From: Protea cynaroides
Taxonomy: Eukaryota; Streptophyta; Magnoliopsida; Proteales; Proteaceae
Length of the DNA stretch: 64,000 bases
Direction of reading: 5' to 3'
Assembly: GCA_028583415.1 (NCBI GenBank)
Contig: CM053269.1
Coordinates: 52,357,322-52,421,321 of the forward strand
The notes beneath the pieces were generated by a model that saw only the letters and a program-made list of their open reading frames with translations, had not been told where the DNA came from and did not search any database. Every line of letters starts with the position of its first letter. The first letter of the stretch is position 1. Of this stretch, positions 46,811-58,696 are shown in pieces. A program made the position numbers and the translations under genes.

Positions 46811-48125
46811 TTGTTCAAATTTTGTGTACAAATAGATGTATGGTCCTTGATTACTTGTGAAATTTGAGTTTAAGTAGAGTTCGTTATATGACTATATAAT
46901 TTTCAAGATTTTGGATGTCAAGAAAAGGAAAGAAACAGTTTTTTTTTTTTTTTTTACAAAAATAATGATGAAACATTGATTCTCGAACCGTGTAGCCCAA
47001 TCGAATTGGACTGAGGCCGACCGGCCCGATAACTAAATGTGTCAGGAGTAAGCCCAGTCGATTATTAAATGGGCGTCCATGGTGCAAAGGTAGCCTAACC
47101 GAATCTAGTGAATGAACCGAATGAACTGAATACTGAATATTGGTTGAAACCAAACAAATATAACCTTAAAAGTAGAAAACTAAAACATTAAAATGTCTTT
47201 TATATTTCATTTCTTGACTTGAATCTTCCATTCGTTCATTTTATCCTCGTCTTTATCTACATGGGTGATCGATCACAAGTCTAATAAGATTCTTTTAAAA
47301 TCCTACGAGAATGTATCTAATCTACAATATGAAAAACAATTATGGATTCAAAACCCAACATCTCTCACTATTTTTATTTACGCTTCGGCATGAGTTTGTT
47401 ATAACCCGTTTACAGACTGATTATCCCAATTAACATAAGACTGATTATGGGCCGAGACCGACATGACCGAATATAAACGTATCCATGCCTCGCCAATAAG
47501 GGACTGATTAGCTAAACGAGCAATTACGATGTAGGGTGTTAAAATGGTGGGGACCTATTAAATCTTATCGAGACCAACCGATTGACACCCCTAACTTTAG
47601 GTTTTCTATCTCTCTCCTTTGCTTCAAAATTTGTATTTTCTTTTCTTGGTATCCAAACTTAACTTGGATTAAAAAAATATTGGGAAAAAAAATCTAGAAC
47701 CGCATCGGAATGAAGATTCTTTCTCAAACCCTCTCACATAATGAACCATAGGATCCACTACTGACATTCTCTCTCCTTAAACAAATATAGACCTCTCATT
47801 AAATGATCCCCATTCTTATCTTCTCATTGGTCTAGTTTCCTGTGTTGATATAATGGAAAAATCCTTGCCTCTATAAAAATAAACGGATGGCTAAAAATTA
47901 TCTGTGTGAGACCCTCTTGATAATCTCAAAACTTTTTATTCCTTATTTTGACGATTTCGGTTTGCTCTGGAATTTGCCATGTGTCAAGGGAACTATGGAT
48001 TCTAATTATTTACAAAATTTTACCCCACTAACCAGCCACGTGGCATGTCAAAATGTTGTTTAAGAAATGATCTCTTAGCGTCCCTTTAAGAAAACTTGGT
48101 CCCTTCTACCTCTAAGTTGAGCTAC
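46811..48125. other. intergenic, no gene recognised
   Basis: AT-rich, with a T-run at 46939-46957. ATTGACACCCCTAA at about 47580 looks like one hAT-type end, but no partner end was found. Confidence 0.45.
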
Positions 48126-48255
48126 CCCAATATATTCACCTTTACCATTAAAAGGGCAATGGTTCAAACATTTCGAAGATGGTGAACTTGGGCTGCATTT
48201 GCAAAGTGTGTCTATTTGACTTGGAAGGTGAGACTTGGATGGTGAATATATTGGG
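48126..48255. mobile_element. 130-bp MITE-like inverted repeat
   Basis: A perfect 15-bp inverted pair, CCCAATATATTCACC (48126-48140) and GGTGAATATATTGGG (48241-48255), encloses 100 bp with no open frame of note. No target duplication was identified. Confidence 0.5.
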
Positions 48256-48298
48256 ATTTTCAATTTATAAAATTTGGGTTCTTTTCCAATGATTTAAC

Positions 48299-48612
48299 TG
48301 TCAAGTTTTTAATTCAAAAGTTTGAATTAACGAGATTGAAATCTTGGGTCCTTATATATGGAGAGTCTCTCTCCTTATTAATTCAAACTTTTGAGTTAGA
48401 AACTTGACATGGTATCAGAGCTCTAGGTTCACTCGGTATTGTCATCCAAAAGGACCACATACCACGTGTATTGTTTTCCGAAAAATGGGTAACACGTGAG
48501 GAGGAGTGTTGGGAATAATCCCACATTGTTTAGAGACTAGAACCATGGACGCCTTATATATGTGAGAGTCCCATTACTTATTAGTTTGAACTTTCAAGTT
48601 GGAAATTGGACA
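48299..48612 (+). mobile_element. TRIM-B, miniature LTR element, 314 bp
   Basis: Left LTR-like unit 48299-48409, perfect primer site TGGTATCAGAGC at 48410-48421, a short interior, purine tract GAGGAGGAG, then right LTR-like unit 48507-48612. The two units share their second halves (CCTTATATATG..GAGAGTC, then ATTAGTTTGAACTTT and GAAACTTGACA-like ends) but have different first halves. The left one starts with an inverted copy of its own end (TGTCAAGTTTTTAATTC). No coding capacity. Confidence 0.65.
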
Positions 48613-49282
48613 TTGGTTTCTAGCTCTCTCTATATTCCCATTTTCCTCCATTGGATGTATGTTATCGGTGTATGATCTGACTACTGGCTCTCCCTATAGT
48701 ACTCTTATTTATCCTACTGGTATATATATTACCGGATACACCGGCAAGGTGGAGACCTTTTCTCGCTTTATTTATTATTATTTATTATTTATTTATTTTT
48801 ATAATCAATCAGCTTTGACAAGGAGCTCAAATGGAGGGTTTTTTTTTTTTCTCCGGAGGGGGTTACTGTGTTGAGATGTGAATTCAGATTGCAAGCTTCA
48901 TTTCAAACTCTTGTAGTTTGAGATGCTTAAGATTTTGTTCTTTCTTGGAAAAGGATTTCTTATAGCCTTGTCTCCAGACATATAAATCACAAACAAATTC
49001 ATATACCGATGGAAAGGGCTGATTCCTCTATAGTTGAAAGACTATAGAAACAGTTCAAGGAATTATCATTCTCCAAGGGGATATCAGTGCATCATCACCT
49101 CCTCAGCTGAGTCTCAAGTACCACTCCTCTCTATTTCATAAACTAGAGAAGATCTTCAAATTCTAAATTCCCCCAAACCTTTGCAAATCTACTTGGAGAT
49201 TCTGATCCTCTCTCTCTCACATTATCTCCCCCTTTCTTATTATAGCTTTTTAACCCTAAACATGGCCAATGGGTGTTTCTAT
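48613..49282. other. intergenic, no gene recognised
   Basis: AT-rich with (TTAT)n-like runs at about 48770-48800 and a T-run at 48839-48850. No coding motif. Confidence 0.45.
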
Positions 49283-49512
49283 GGATTCACATCCTCTCCT
49301 TCCAGTGATTCGGGTGGAGGGGGATGCCTCCGTCGGATGGCCGACACGTGACCCGAGCCCTCCATCCTAGCCGACACCCCCTGTTGGCTCAGCTTGTCAA
49401 CTCGGTGTTGGTTCCGATGGAGGGCTCAGATTCACCTGAATAGCACGTGTCGGCCATCCGATGGGGGCATCCCCTTCCTCCTTGAATCACTGAGAGGAGA
49501 GGATTTGAATCC
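49283..49512. mobile_element. fold-back element, family FB copy 2
   Basis: Arms 49283-49367 and 49416-49512 are imperfect reverse complements (GGATTCACATCCTCTCC / GGAGAGGATTTGAATCC at the ends, CGGATGGCCGACACGTG / CACGTGTCGGCCATCCG inside). It shares the ATCCTCTCC end and GTGTCGGCCATC core with 2894-3086. Confidence 0.7.
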
Positions 49513-49746
49513 GTGTTTCCATTGTTGTACCTTTGCTAACTTCATTTAATTGCGGAGGGAAATGGGGGATTCCACCCCTCTTCCTTGTGAGGATTTCCCT
49601 CCACTTGGGGGGGGGGGGTGCTAAAGAGTTGTTTCTCCCTTGAATGGATCTTAGACTAATAAACTATTCACAAGGGAGGGACCAAAGGTGACTCTTAAGC
49701 TTAAATTGTTCCTCCATTGACTGAATCTGGTACTCCTACTGGTAAG

Positions 49747-50000
49747 TGATAAACTATTTACTGCATCTCATGGAATTAGAGTTGAAGATTCTATGAATAT
49801 GCCACAATCGATTGACCAATCTTCAAATTCAAATGTTTAAATTTAAAATATTGTTGTACATATCCTCCACACTATCTGTAACCACTTTTCCTTTATTGTA
49901 GGGATTCCATCCCTAACGATACGTTGTAATCTCTCTATAAAGAGATGACATTTACATTAATACAATCACAGAATATTTTCACTCATTATCCATTTCTTTA
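49747..50000 (+). repeat. Copia-3 5' LTR
   Basis: 254 bp, TG...TA ends, followed directly by the primer site at 50001-50012. It contains a TATA-like CTCTATAAAGAGATG near its 3' end. Confidence 0.9.
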
Positions 50001-50048
50001 TGGTATTAGAGCTCTCGCTCAACAATATATTTTTTTTCAATTTCAATC

Positions 50049-50595
50049 ATGTCTTCCAAAAATTCTAATGAGGCAACCGCTACGGCAACTCCAGTCGCAT
50101 CAAGCGCCAACACGCCTCCTCTGGTAATTTCGAACATCACCAGTCTTATTCCCGCCAAGCTTTTATCCACTAACTATTTGTTGTGGAAATCCCTTTTTGG
50201 GCCTATTTTGAGAGGATATAAGTAGATGCATCTCATTGATGGCACAACTCCCTCTCTTACAACATCTACTTCTCCTTTCTATGAACAAGATCAGATGTTA
50301 TTATCGTGGATCAATACCACCCTCAATGATTCAGCATTACCCTACATCGTTGGAGTCTCCTCAGCTAAAAGGGCTTGGGACTTACTCAAACAACGATATG
50401 CCTCGACAACCCCGGCTCATGTGATGTCCCTCAAGTGGCAACTTAGTCATATTAAGAAGGGCTCACAAAATATGACTGACTACCTGCATTAGTTCAAGAC
50501 CATTTCTGATCACCTTGTTGCTTGTGGGTCTCCAGTTAGTGAAGATGATCTTGTTTTGTGTGTGCTTGATGGTCTTCCACTATCATATAGATAGT
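50049..50595 (+). pseudogene. Copia-3 gag remnant
   Basis: The ATG at 50049 opens MSSKNSNEATATATPVASS, then LVISNITSLIPAKLLSTNYLLWKSLF. In-frame TAG at 50223, then LIDGTTPS, YIVGVSSAKRAWDLLKQRYA and VMSLKWQLSHIKKGSQ, and TAG at 50490 and 50593. Same gag type as the fragment at 61300-61755. Confidence 0.85.
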
Positions 50596-50889
50596 TTTGT
50601 TCTTCAGTTCGTATCCTAGCTCGAATTATTCTGACCTCCACCAATTTCGAATCCCGCTCCAACTATCCTGACCTCCAATGCACCAATCCTAACCTATCAC
50701 TCAACAAACCCGACTTGAACTACATTAATCCCAACCTCTAATCCAACACATGTTTGATCTGATCATACTCACCCTATGAAAACCCATTCTTAATCTGGTA
50801 TTTCAAAAAGAAAAGTTCTTTCCCACATTGCTTATCCCATTCCAATAGCTCTCATGGTCACTGCCTAGCTCTCAGGAACCCACGTGTTA

Positions 50890-52400
50890 CACTCAAGCAT
50901 CAAAATCGACTGCATGGCAGAATGCCATGGATAAGGAATTTAGTGCACTCCAGTGTCAGCAAACTTGGACTCTTGTTCCCTCGGATCCATCCATGAATGT
51001 CATCTAATGTAAATGGGTTTATAGTATCAAAATCAATGCAGATGGTTCGATTAGCCTTTACAAGGCTTGGCTAGTTGCTAAGGGGTTTTCTTCAATGCCC
51101 TGGCCTCGACTTCATAGAGATCTTTAGACCAATTGTAAAGGCCACCACTATACTGACCATCTTATTTATTGCCGTATCACATAACTGATGTGTTCAACAA
51201 CTGGATGTCGAGTGTGCTTTCCTTCATAGAGATTTAAAAGAACAAGTACTTATGGAGCAGCCGGCAGGATATATTGATCCCACTCGGTCTACTCATGTCT
51301 GTTTAATGAAAAGGGTCATATACAGCTTACGACAGGCCCCACGGGCTTGGTATGAGAAGTTTTCGGACAAGCTTATTGATTATGGTTTTGTGGTCTCCCA
51401 ATCCGATCAATCTCTTTTTATCTACAAGGATCGCCACATTACTCTATATCTTCTACTATATGTAGATGACATCATTATCACGGGTAACTCTCCTCCATCC
51501 ATACGGCATCTCATGGATTTCCTTGGTTGTCAATTCAAGATGAAAGGACTTGGACCCTTATCACATTTCCTAGAAATTCATCTTACCCGGGACTCTATGG
51601 GTATCTACTTGGACCAATCCAAATATATATTGGAGATTCTCACCAGGGCAAATATGGATGGTTGTAAACTTGTTTTCACTCTAGCTATTGCTCAAAAGTT
51701 GAGTCTTGATGACAGTCCTCTCATTCTGGATACTACACAATATCGCAGTTTAGTTGGTGCCTTGCAATACGCCACACTAACTCGACCTGATATTAGTTAT
51801 GCTGTCAATCAGGTTTCTCAATTTGTTCAAGCACCTATGGAGGCTCACTATGCTGATGTGAAACAAATTCTCCACTTTCTAAAAGGTACTATATCAGTTG
51901 GCCTTCATCTCAAATCCGGTCCAATGGTACTCACTGCATACTGTGATGCTGATTGGGCTGGATGTCCAATTGATAGAATGTCCACCGGTGGGTACTGTGT
52001 ATTTCTGGGTTCAAACCCTATCTCTTGGAGTGCCAAGAAATAAATTACAGTGGTTCGTTCTTCCTCCAAGTCCGAGTATCTGTGTTTAGCCCACACTTCT
52101 GCCCAAATTAGCTAGTTATGTTCCTTATTTCGCGAACTACATTGTGCTATACAATCTCCCCCAGTAATTTGGTGTGACAACATCTCCTCCATCTCTCTAG
52201 CTTTCAATTCTGTTTTTCATGCCCGCACCAAACATGTGGCCATTGACTACCATTATATACGGGACTTAGTTGCTATGAAAGCCATTGAAGTTCGCTATGT
52301 TTCTAGCAAAGATCAGATTGCAAAGATTTTTACCAAGGGATTATCTACAAGTCGGTTAAAGTACATCCAATGCAAGCTCTGCTTAAAGTTAATCCTACAC
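50890..52400 (+). pseudogene. Copia-3 RT and RNase H remnant
   Basis: It starts in the RT N-terminus (AMDKEFSALQCQQTWTLVP), with frameshifts and stops to about 51250. It is then open to 52043 with the YVDDIIITG active site, LTRPDISYAVNQ and DADWAGCPIDRMSTGGYCVF. RNase H continues in broken frames (CDNISSISLAFN-like, DYHYIRDLVAMKAIEV) to about 52400. The gag-to-RT junction shows that protease and integrase were deleted. Confidence 0.85.
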
Positions 52401-52414
52401 AACTTGAGGGGGGA

Positions 52415-52669
52415 TGATAAACTATCTACTGCATCTCATGGAACTACAGTTGAAGATTCTATGAATATGCCACAACTGACTGACCAGTCTTCAAATTCAA
52501 ATGTTCAAATTTAAAATATTGTGGTACATACCCTCCACATTATCTGTAACCACTTTTCCTTTATTGTAGGGATCCCCATCCCTAATGATACATTGTAATC
52601 TCTCTATAAAGAGATGACATTTACATTAATACAATCATTGAATATTTTCACTCATTATCCATTTCTTTA
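52415..52669 (+). repeat. Copia-3 3' LTR
   Basis: 255 bp, partner of 49747-50000 with a modest number of differences. The polypurine tract lies at about 52406-52414. Confidence 0.9.
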
Positions 52670-52674
52670 GTAAG

Positions 52675-53400
52675 TGCTAAGCTTCAGTTATTAAGGAGGA
52701 AGTTCTTCTACAACAGAAAAATATTGTGGGGTTTTTCTTGGGCAAGAGGCCTACCTTTCTCTTATGTTAAGATGGCATTGGCTAAAGAATGGAAAACTCA
52801 AGGAGTTGTGGATTATTTCCTTCATAATAAGGGATTTGTGTTCAAATTCTCTAAGTAGACAATATAAGGATTCTAGAAAAGGGCTTATATTTGGAGGTAG
52901 ACCAATCTTCCTATGCCAATGGGAATGATATATTCAGTCAAAAATGGTTGGATTGAAATCGGTTCCTCTTTGAATAACTTTCCCAGGTCTTCCCCTACAT
53001 TTCTGGAGTGAGGAGGCTCTGAGCATTGTGTGTTCGGTTGTTGGAAAACTCTACACTGATCGAAGAATCATGTAGAAAGAGTGTCTGACCTTTGTGAGGG
53101 CTTGTATAGATTTTTCGATTAATTCTGAGCTTCACCATTACGATTGGAGGTGATGAAGGAAATACGTTCTTCAACCTGTTTTGTATGAATGGTGCCAGGC
53201 CATTGTTTGAAGTGCAAGTTATTCAGTCACCCTCAATCAACTTGCGAGAATGACTGCTAATTAAAGTTTGGAGGAAGGTTTTGATTGAGTAGACGTCTAG
53301 CGGTAGGGCTTCGAAGGTTGTTTCTCAGGCTACAAACTCCGGGGTGGTGGGTGATTGTACTACTGGTTTAGGTGTTCCAGAGGTTGGTGAAGGGGGGCTC
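52675..53400 (+). pseudogene. LINE-B ORF1 with DUF4283-like domain and zinc knuckle
   Basis: Across frames the reading is VGFFLGKRPTF, SYVKMALAKEWKTQGVVDYF, FPGLPLHFWSEEALSIV-like, then a CCHC knuckle CLKCKLFSHPQSTC at 53204-53245. DUF4283 followed by a zinc knuckle is the ORF1/gag of plant L1-type LINEs. It has several frameshifts and stops. Confidence 0.65.
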
Positions 53401-54340
53401 TTGGTCCAAGGGACAAGGCAGTTTTGGGTAAGGCTCAAACAGTACAGAGGTCATTGACCTCAGGTTCTTGTTACAGAAGGGAGGCCACTAAGCTGGTGCC
53501 TAGAGGCCTTAGAGGCTGGATTCGAGCTGGAAAAAGCTTCTCGATCATTGGCTATCGATCACTGCACAATAGAGGAAGCTAAGAATAGATGTGTCAACCT
53601 CAATAGGTTTGAGATGCTGGTGCAGCTTGAATTTGCTTTGTTTACTCAGCACAATCTAGTGGTTGAGAGCCCCCATGTTCTTGACACTTGTGATCCTATT
53701 TTAGAGAAGTTGCCATTTTTCGTGTTTATTTGCTCCTGAGATGGCCGACGTGCATCGCTCTATAGTTGCTACTGTGTCCTCTATTCAAGAGCCATTGAAC
53801 TTGCTGCAAAGTGAAGCTCTTCTTGATAAGAGTGCCCATACGCTTAAGTTTAGAGCAGTTTTTTCTAGTGTTGGTTCATGCCCTCAAGGGGCGCCTAATA
53901 ATGATTTCACAAGAAGAAGAGAAGAGGAAATCGTGAGAAGAGGGTTCCAAATATACTGACTCTAGGGATGATCATGAAAAATCTCTTACGGAAAGTAATT
54001 TTGAGAGTAATTTGGAGGGGGGGTTGGCGGAGCTGTCAACCTTTCGCATGCCATCCGACTACCCTTCTGCCCGAAGGAAAAGCTCTCTTCTCAGAGTGCA
54101 ATCCATGTGCTTCTGATCTGTGAACGATCCACCATGAGACCCTAATCTCTTGGATCCTTTGAGCAGTCCCTTTGGTCCCCGGGCTTTATTTTGTTCAATG
54201 TTGTGGTAATCTGGGTTCCGACTTCGTGACCTAGTTTTGGTTTTTTTGCCTTTGTTTTGTCTTTTCATTTTTACTGGCTTATTTGATAGTCCAGTTTGTG
54301 TGTTTCTCAATTTTATATGTGTAATAAAATATCTACTTGC

Positions 54341-54372
<32 letters not shown>

Positions 54373-54376
<4 letters not shown>

Positions 54377-55379
54377 CTCCAACTTTACATTTCAAAAGTC
54401 CACGTTAATGTTGTGTAATGAATTTTTCACACCAACACATTATTGATTGTTGGATGAGACCAGATGAATTTCTATCATTCGCTAGCAATGTATCGTGTCT
54501 GAATTCCTCTCCTCTTCTGCTAAACACCCCACACCCTTGGGAGTTGTTGATAGTGTATCCTACTCTACAATGAAGATGTGACATGTGTTTCGACACGTGT
54601 CATTTATAGAGCAATTCCACTTCTCCGATGAGACATGAGTACATCACCACGTGTAAAGTCCACAAGTACTTAGCGTAAGGTTGTTGGAATACTATCGATA
54701 AATAAACTCTATCTACATTTCACATGGGAATAGGGAAGGAGTCTAGAAGCATATTATGTGCCACCACCTCCACCGTTTATGGTGTTCATTGGGTTCCTTG
54801 GATGTCGGCCGATAGGTCGCTTCTCAGCCATGTGATCATGATCCAACGGTGACGGATTATAATCGACTGAAGTCCTTAGGTGACAATTACCTACATCAAC
54901 TCCACTATCTCAATGGCGTATCCGGCACCAACTCGATAGGCATTGGCCTATATAAACACTCTATGGTCACATGTAAAAGAGTGAACATATACTATGAGAA
55001 TACTTAAACTTTATCCTATCTTTCTAAGGAGCTTACGATCTCTTGTAAGCTTCATACTGCTTGCTCTGTTATTGACTTGACCATCGGGGTGGCCGTCGGA
55101 CTACCCAGTCCGATCCCTGCAGATCTTTCTTTTGTTTTAGGAGACGGGTCACGTTAGCACCACCATTTTCAACAGTAACAGGAGTCATTCATAGGCTATG
55201 AGTCTTGCAATTTAGAGGTGGATCCCACACAAATGGATGGCTCATAAGGGTGTGGGGGTGGTTATTAGGTGGGGAGAGGATTTGCACAAAATGTATCATG
55301 CTCAATCCACCTTCTCCCACCCCTTCTTGCTTCCCTCTCTCCTTCCCCCTCCCTTCCTCCCTCAGCATTTCCCCCCCTC

Positions 55380-55412
<33 letters not shown>

Positions 55413-56590
55413 ACCTTCTTCACCCTCCACAATGACACCCATGACCCTCCATTGATTTGGTTACCTGTGTGTCCGCACCTACTCCAATGACATCTTTGCT
55501 GTCGGCTAATTTAGTCAGCTGGTCCTTGTTCCAGTCATTTACTATAAGTAGAGAGTGGTGTAACTGTTGGAGTAGGAAACGAGGATACAGATGAGCAGAG
55601 GCTACAACGAACTCCATGAAACTGTTCTTGCACTCATAACAAGAGAAGAGCTTTTCCAACCCCTACTTAATGAAAGGTGAGCTCAGCTGAAATTCCCAAT
55701 CCTATCATGCATTGTTGCCAAGAGGGCGGGCTTTGACATTATGGTAAGGTTGCTCTATTATGACCTGAAGGACACAGATTCAAATCTTGAATCGTGGGGT
55801 AAGACTACCTACATTAATCCCTCCCCAGATCCCACAGTGGCGGTAACTGAGTGACATTCGTTCTTCAAAATTCAGAAAAGGTTTTGAAACGAATTCAAGG
55901 ATTTGGGATTGTCCTGGGATCAGTCTGGGATCGATCCGATCCCTCAATCATGCTACGCACCATCCTTTCTCCATGTGGTTGGATTTTGGGGAATAGTCTA
56001 AGCAACCGGTCCAACGTGTGTAGTTGAAGGAAAAGATCTCAACTCAATAAATGGTAGATTGTGTACTTGAGAAGGGTTGAAAGACAGATCTGAGTTAACA
56101 CAAGTCAGCAGCCACGAACACACGATCACGAGGGCGCACCTGATGATCGTCATCATCAGATCCAAGGGACCAAGATGAGAGAGATCTCTGCACCGCTCGT
56201 GTCGGTTTTTTTTATCGGGGAGGGAGTAAGTAAGTTCACCCGTGTCGGTTGAGTATTGACTGTTGACCTGCGGACATCCAAAACACCGCATTCTCACCAT
56301 ACTCATATTGGCATTACTCTATCCGACAACACACTTGTCTTTCTCTCCCTGTTCCGATTCCCCTCCACATCGACTGAACCCTAAACGTGGCAACTGTTAG
56401 TGCGTCGAGCAACTAGCACAGAAGCTCAAGTATGACCTGGAACACACGTGGCGCTCTCAGAGGATATATGACCGACCTCTCTCCTTCCTTCCTTCCTGCC
56501 TGGCCCCTCTTCCTTCGTTCGAAGGATACTGAGATGGTCTGATCACTGATGTCGGACCTGCTTCAATAATTCAACTCCTTTTCCTTTGGT
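54373..56590. other. intergenic and upstream region of the bZIP gene
   Basis: No coding motif. The C/CT tract at 55374-55412 lies here. Frames at 55205-55490 are low-complexity artefacts of that tract. Confidence 0.5.
55374..55412. repeat. poly-C / (CT)n microsatellite
   Basis: A C-run of about 20 broken by one or two T is followed by about ten CT units. Likely polymorphic. Confidence 0.85.
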
Positions 56591-56647
56591 TTGTCCATGG
56601 TTTTGACCTCAAGTCTTCATTATCTCCACCTTTCTGTTATCACGTCA

Positions 56648-58696
56648 ATGGCTGTTGAAGAAGGAAAGACCAGAGAAGAAGGTAGGGTTTCGTCCCCGCC
56701 GGAAATCTCTACCGCTGCTGGAGAAAGATGCTCTGGTTCGTGCTCCTCGTCGTCGACTGGTGTGCTTTCCGGTGATTACTCCAAATGTGGGACGGATCGG
56801 ATGGTGAAGATTGAGCTTGACGCAGCTCGAGCTTTGGCGGATTTTGCGCAGTTAGCGCTGCTGGAGAGAGAAAACCCTAACGATGACTCCGGCGGGAAAT
56901 GGGGGAACAAAGGGAGGAGGTCGCGGAAGAGATCTAAGAATGCTTCTCCATCGAGGGACTGCGGGAAGGACTTGGGGAGCTCAGAAATCCGGAGCTCCAA
57001 GCTGTCTTTGGATCTTTCCAAGGTTGTCTTTTTTCAATGTTTGTATTTACTAGTCCTTGTTTCCTCTTTAGTTCTGATCCGTTTATGGAACATTTTTTTT
57101 TCTTGCACATGATGGTATTTATAATCTGAATTCTGGGGAGATTGGTAGTGATCAAGTTGAAGTTTTGAACTGTCAAAGTAGTTTGGTAGCTCTGCGTTCA
57201 CAGTTTGGGGTTAGGGAGTTTAATGGTCACTGAATGCTGGGTATGGGTGTGTTTCTGTTTTCTTCATAATTGGAGGATTTAGAAATGTGGGGTTTGGTAT
57301 ATTGTATTATTCCAAGTTCCTTTATCTTGGCGGGGGATTGTGTGCTTTTCCTTCTTCCCCTTTACTCGTTGTTTTGACACAACTATTGCTTTACAATTTT
57401 TCTGATAAGTTTTGTCCTTGAAGATGCTCTCTCATGATTGTGAGTTTTAGTTTTTAAGGTTCAATTGAATTACACTTAATACACTTGCCTCACCAGCTAG
57501 TGACATGAAGTCAATCTGACACCTTCCGGTTGTTTAAAGTGAAATATGACGGTGACCACACTCATTGAATTGGGACCTCTAACGATTTTGGTTATGATCC
57601 TGGTAAAGAGTGACAAAAAAAAATGCATCCAAATAATTCTAGGGGAGCATAGTAAGCTGAATGGTTGACCAAAATCTTGAAAAGATCAATTTAGTACTTT
57701 AATAAATTAGTTTTTGTGAATCCCTTGGGGGGTGGGTGAGGGAGCACGAATCCACAACGAAAAGAAAAATAAGAGTGAAAGAGCTTTGGGGCTGCATTCA
57801 TCTGTATGATATGAAGCAACACCAAAAGAGGTAGGCATTGCAAACTGGGGAAGAATCCTGGTTATTTGTCACTTTATTATTTTTTTTTTAACCCTGTCTG
57901 TGCTTGCTTCATGTGTTTCTACAAAAAGGCTTTGAATATGTGAAGGACATAGATATTGGCTCCTGTCATTTGGCTAAGCTGATGTATTGAATGCCAGGCA
58001 TGTTATGTTCCTCAATCCCTCTGAAAATTTTAGTAGCTGCTGTCTTGCCAGCAACATATCCGAATAAGGGATAGTGTTCTGTAAGCTTGGCGTTAAGTAT
58101 AAAGCCCTTTTCCAAGCTTTAGCTGAACCATTTATACATGAATCCACCAATTTGTGTGTGTGTGTGTTTTTAATTCCTAATGAAATCCAACCATGATGTT
58201 GATCCAAAACACAATCTGGCCTTTCCCAACCCACCATCCCATTACCTTCCCTAGATTATAATTGGTTTCTTGAATGTTGTTTGGCAAGAAGTTATGTTTT
58301 AAGTTAATAGATTTAGAACTTCAATCATCTTAAGTTGCACTATTATGTGAAGGATTTAAATATATATGTTCTTTATAGCAGGGGGATTTAATGGTAGATC
58401 AGAGCCAGCGCAGAAGGGCCCGTAAAGCTGTAGTACTGAAAACAGTGAAGGTTGAACAGGAATCTAAATCAGCTGGTCAACCTCCATGCCCCACAAGTTA
58501 TGTGTCATTTGGTGGTGGCAGGTCGAAGCAAAATTTGACTGAGGTACTAAAATTTTCCAACGTCTTGCACTTTATTTTCTAATTTCTTATGACTTCAACT
58601 GAAGCTTTCCTCATGCAGTCTGAGAAGGAAGCACGGAGACTACGTAGGATTTTAGCAAATAGAGAATCTGCTAGGCAGACAATTCGCCGTAGGCAG
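56648..58696 (+). CDS. bZIP transcription factor, first three coding exons (3' part outside or missing)
   Basis: Coding exons 56648-57022, 58382-58543 and 58619-58696, phase 0 junctions, GT-AG introns, 205 residues so far. The N-terminal exon is Ser-rich and acidic with a hydrophobic KIELDAARALADFAQLAL helix-like stretch and a basic SRKRSKN patch. Exon 2 is basic (SQRRRARKAVVLKT). Exon 3 is the bZIP basic region, EARRLRRILANRESARQTIRRRQ, with the invariant N-x7-R pattern (NRESARQTIR) that contacts DNA. Such proteins bind ACGT-core sites as dimers in the nucleus. The leucine zipper should follow in the next exon; none was found to 64000. The start at 56648 is preferred because the upstream in-frame ATG at 56597 adds a hydrophobic, atypical stretch. 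Intron 1 is about 1.36 kb. Confidence 0.8.

Larger units (their letters stand above)
49747..52669 (+). mobile_element. Copia-3, internally deleted Ty1/copia element
   Basis: LTRs 49747-50000 (254 bp) and 52415-52669 (255 bp) start TGATAAACTAT and end ATTTCTTTA. A perfect GTAAG duplication flanks them (49742-49746, 52670-52674). The primer site TGGTATTAGAGC follows the left LTR and a GAGGGGGGA polypurine tract precedes the right LTR. Protease and integrase are missing, so the total is only 2.9 kb. Confidence 0.93.
49562..54372 (+). mobile_element. LINE-B, ORF1 region with poly-A tail, split by Copia-3
   Basis: A 5' piece at about 49562-49746 (ATG and residues GDSTPLPCEDFPPL), then Copia-3, then ORF1 continuation (52670 on), a 3' untranslated stretch and a pure A-run of about 30 at 54342-54372. 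RT was not recognised, so it is an internally deleted copy. The Copia-3 target duplication GTAAG joins the two halves. Left edge uncertain. Confidence 0.6.

Noticed and set aside
46975..47595. Possible hAT MITE ending ATTGACACCCCTAA
   Set aside because: Only one end is visible; no matching left terminus or 8-bp duplication was found.
55205..55490. Pro/Ser/Leu-rich frames on +
   Set aside because: They translate a poly-C/(CT)n microsatellite in all three frames; no conserved motif.
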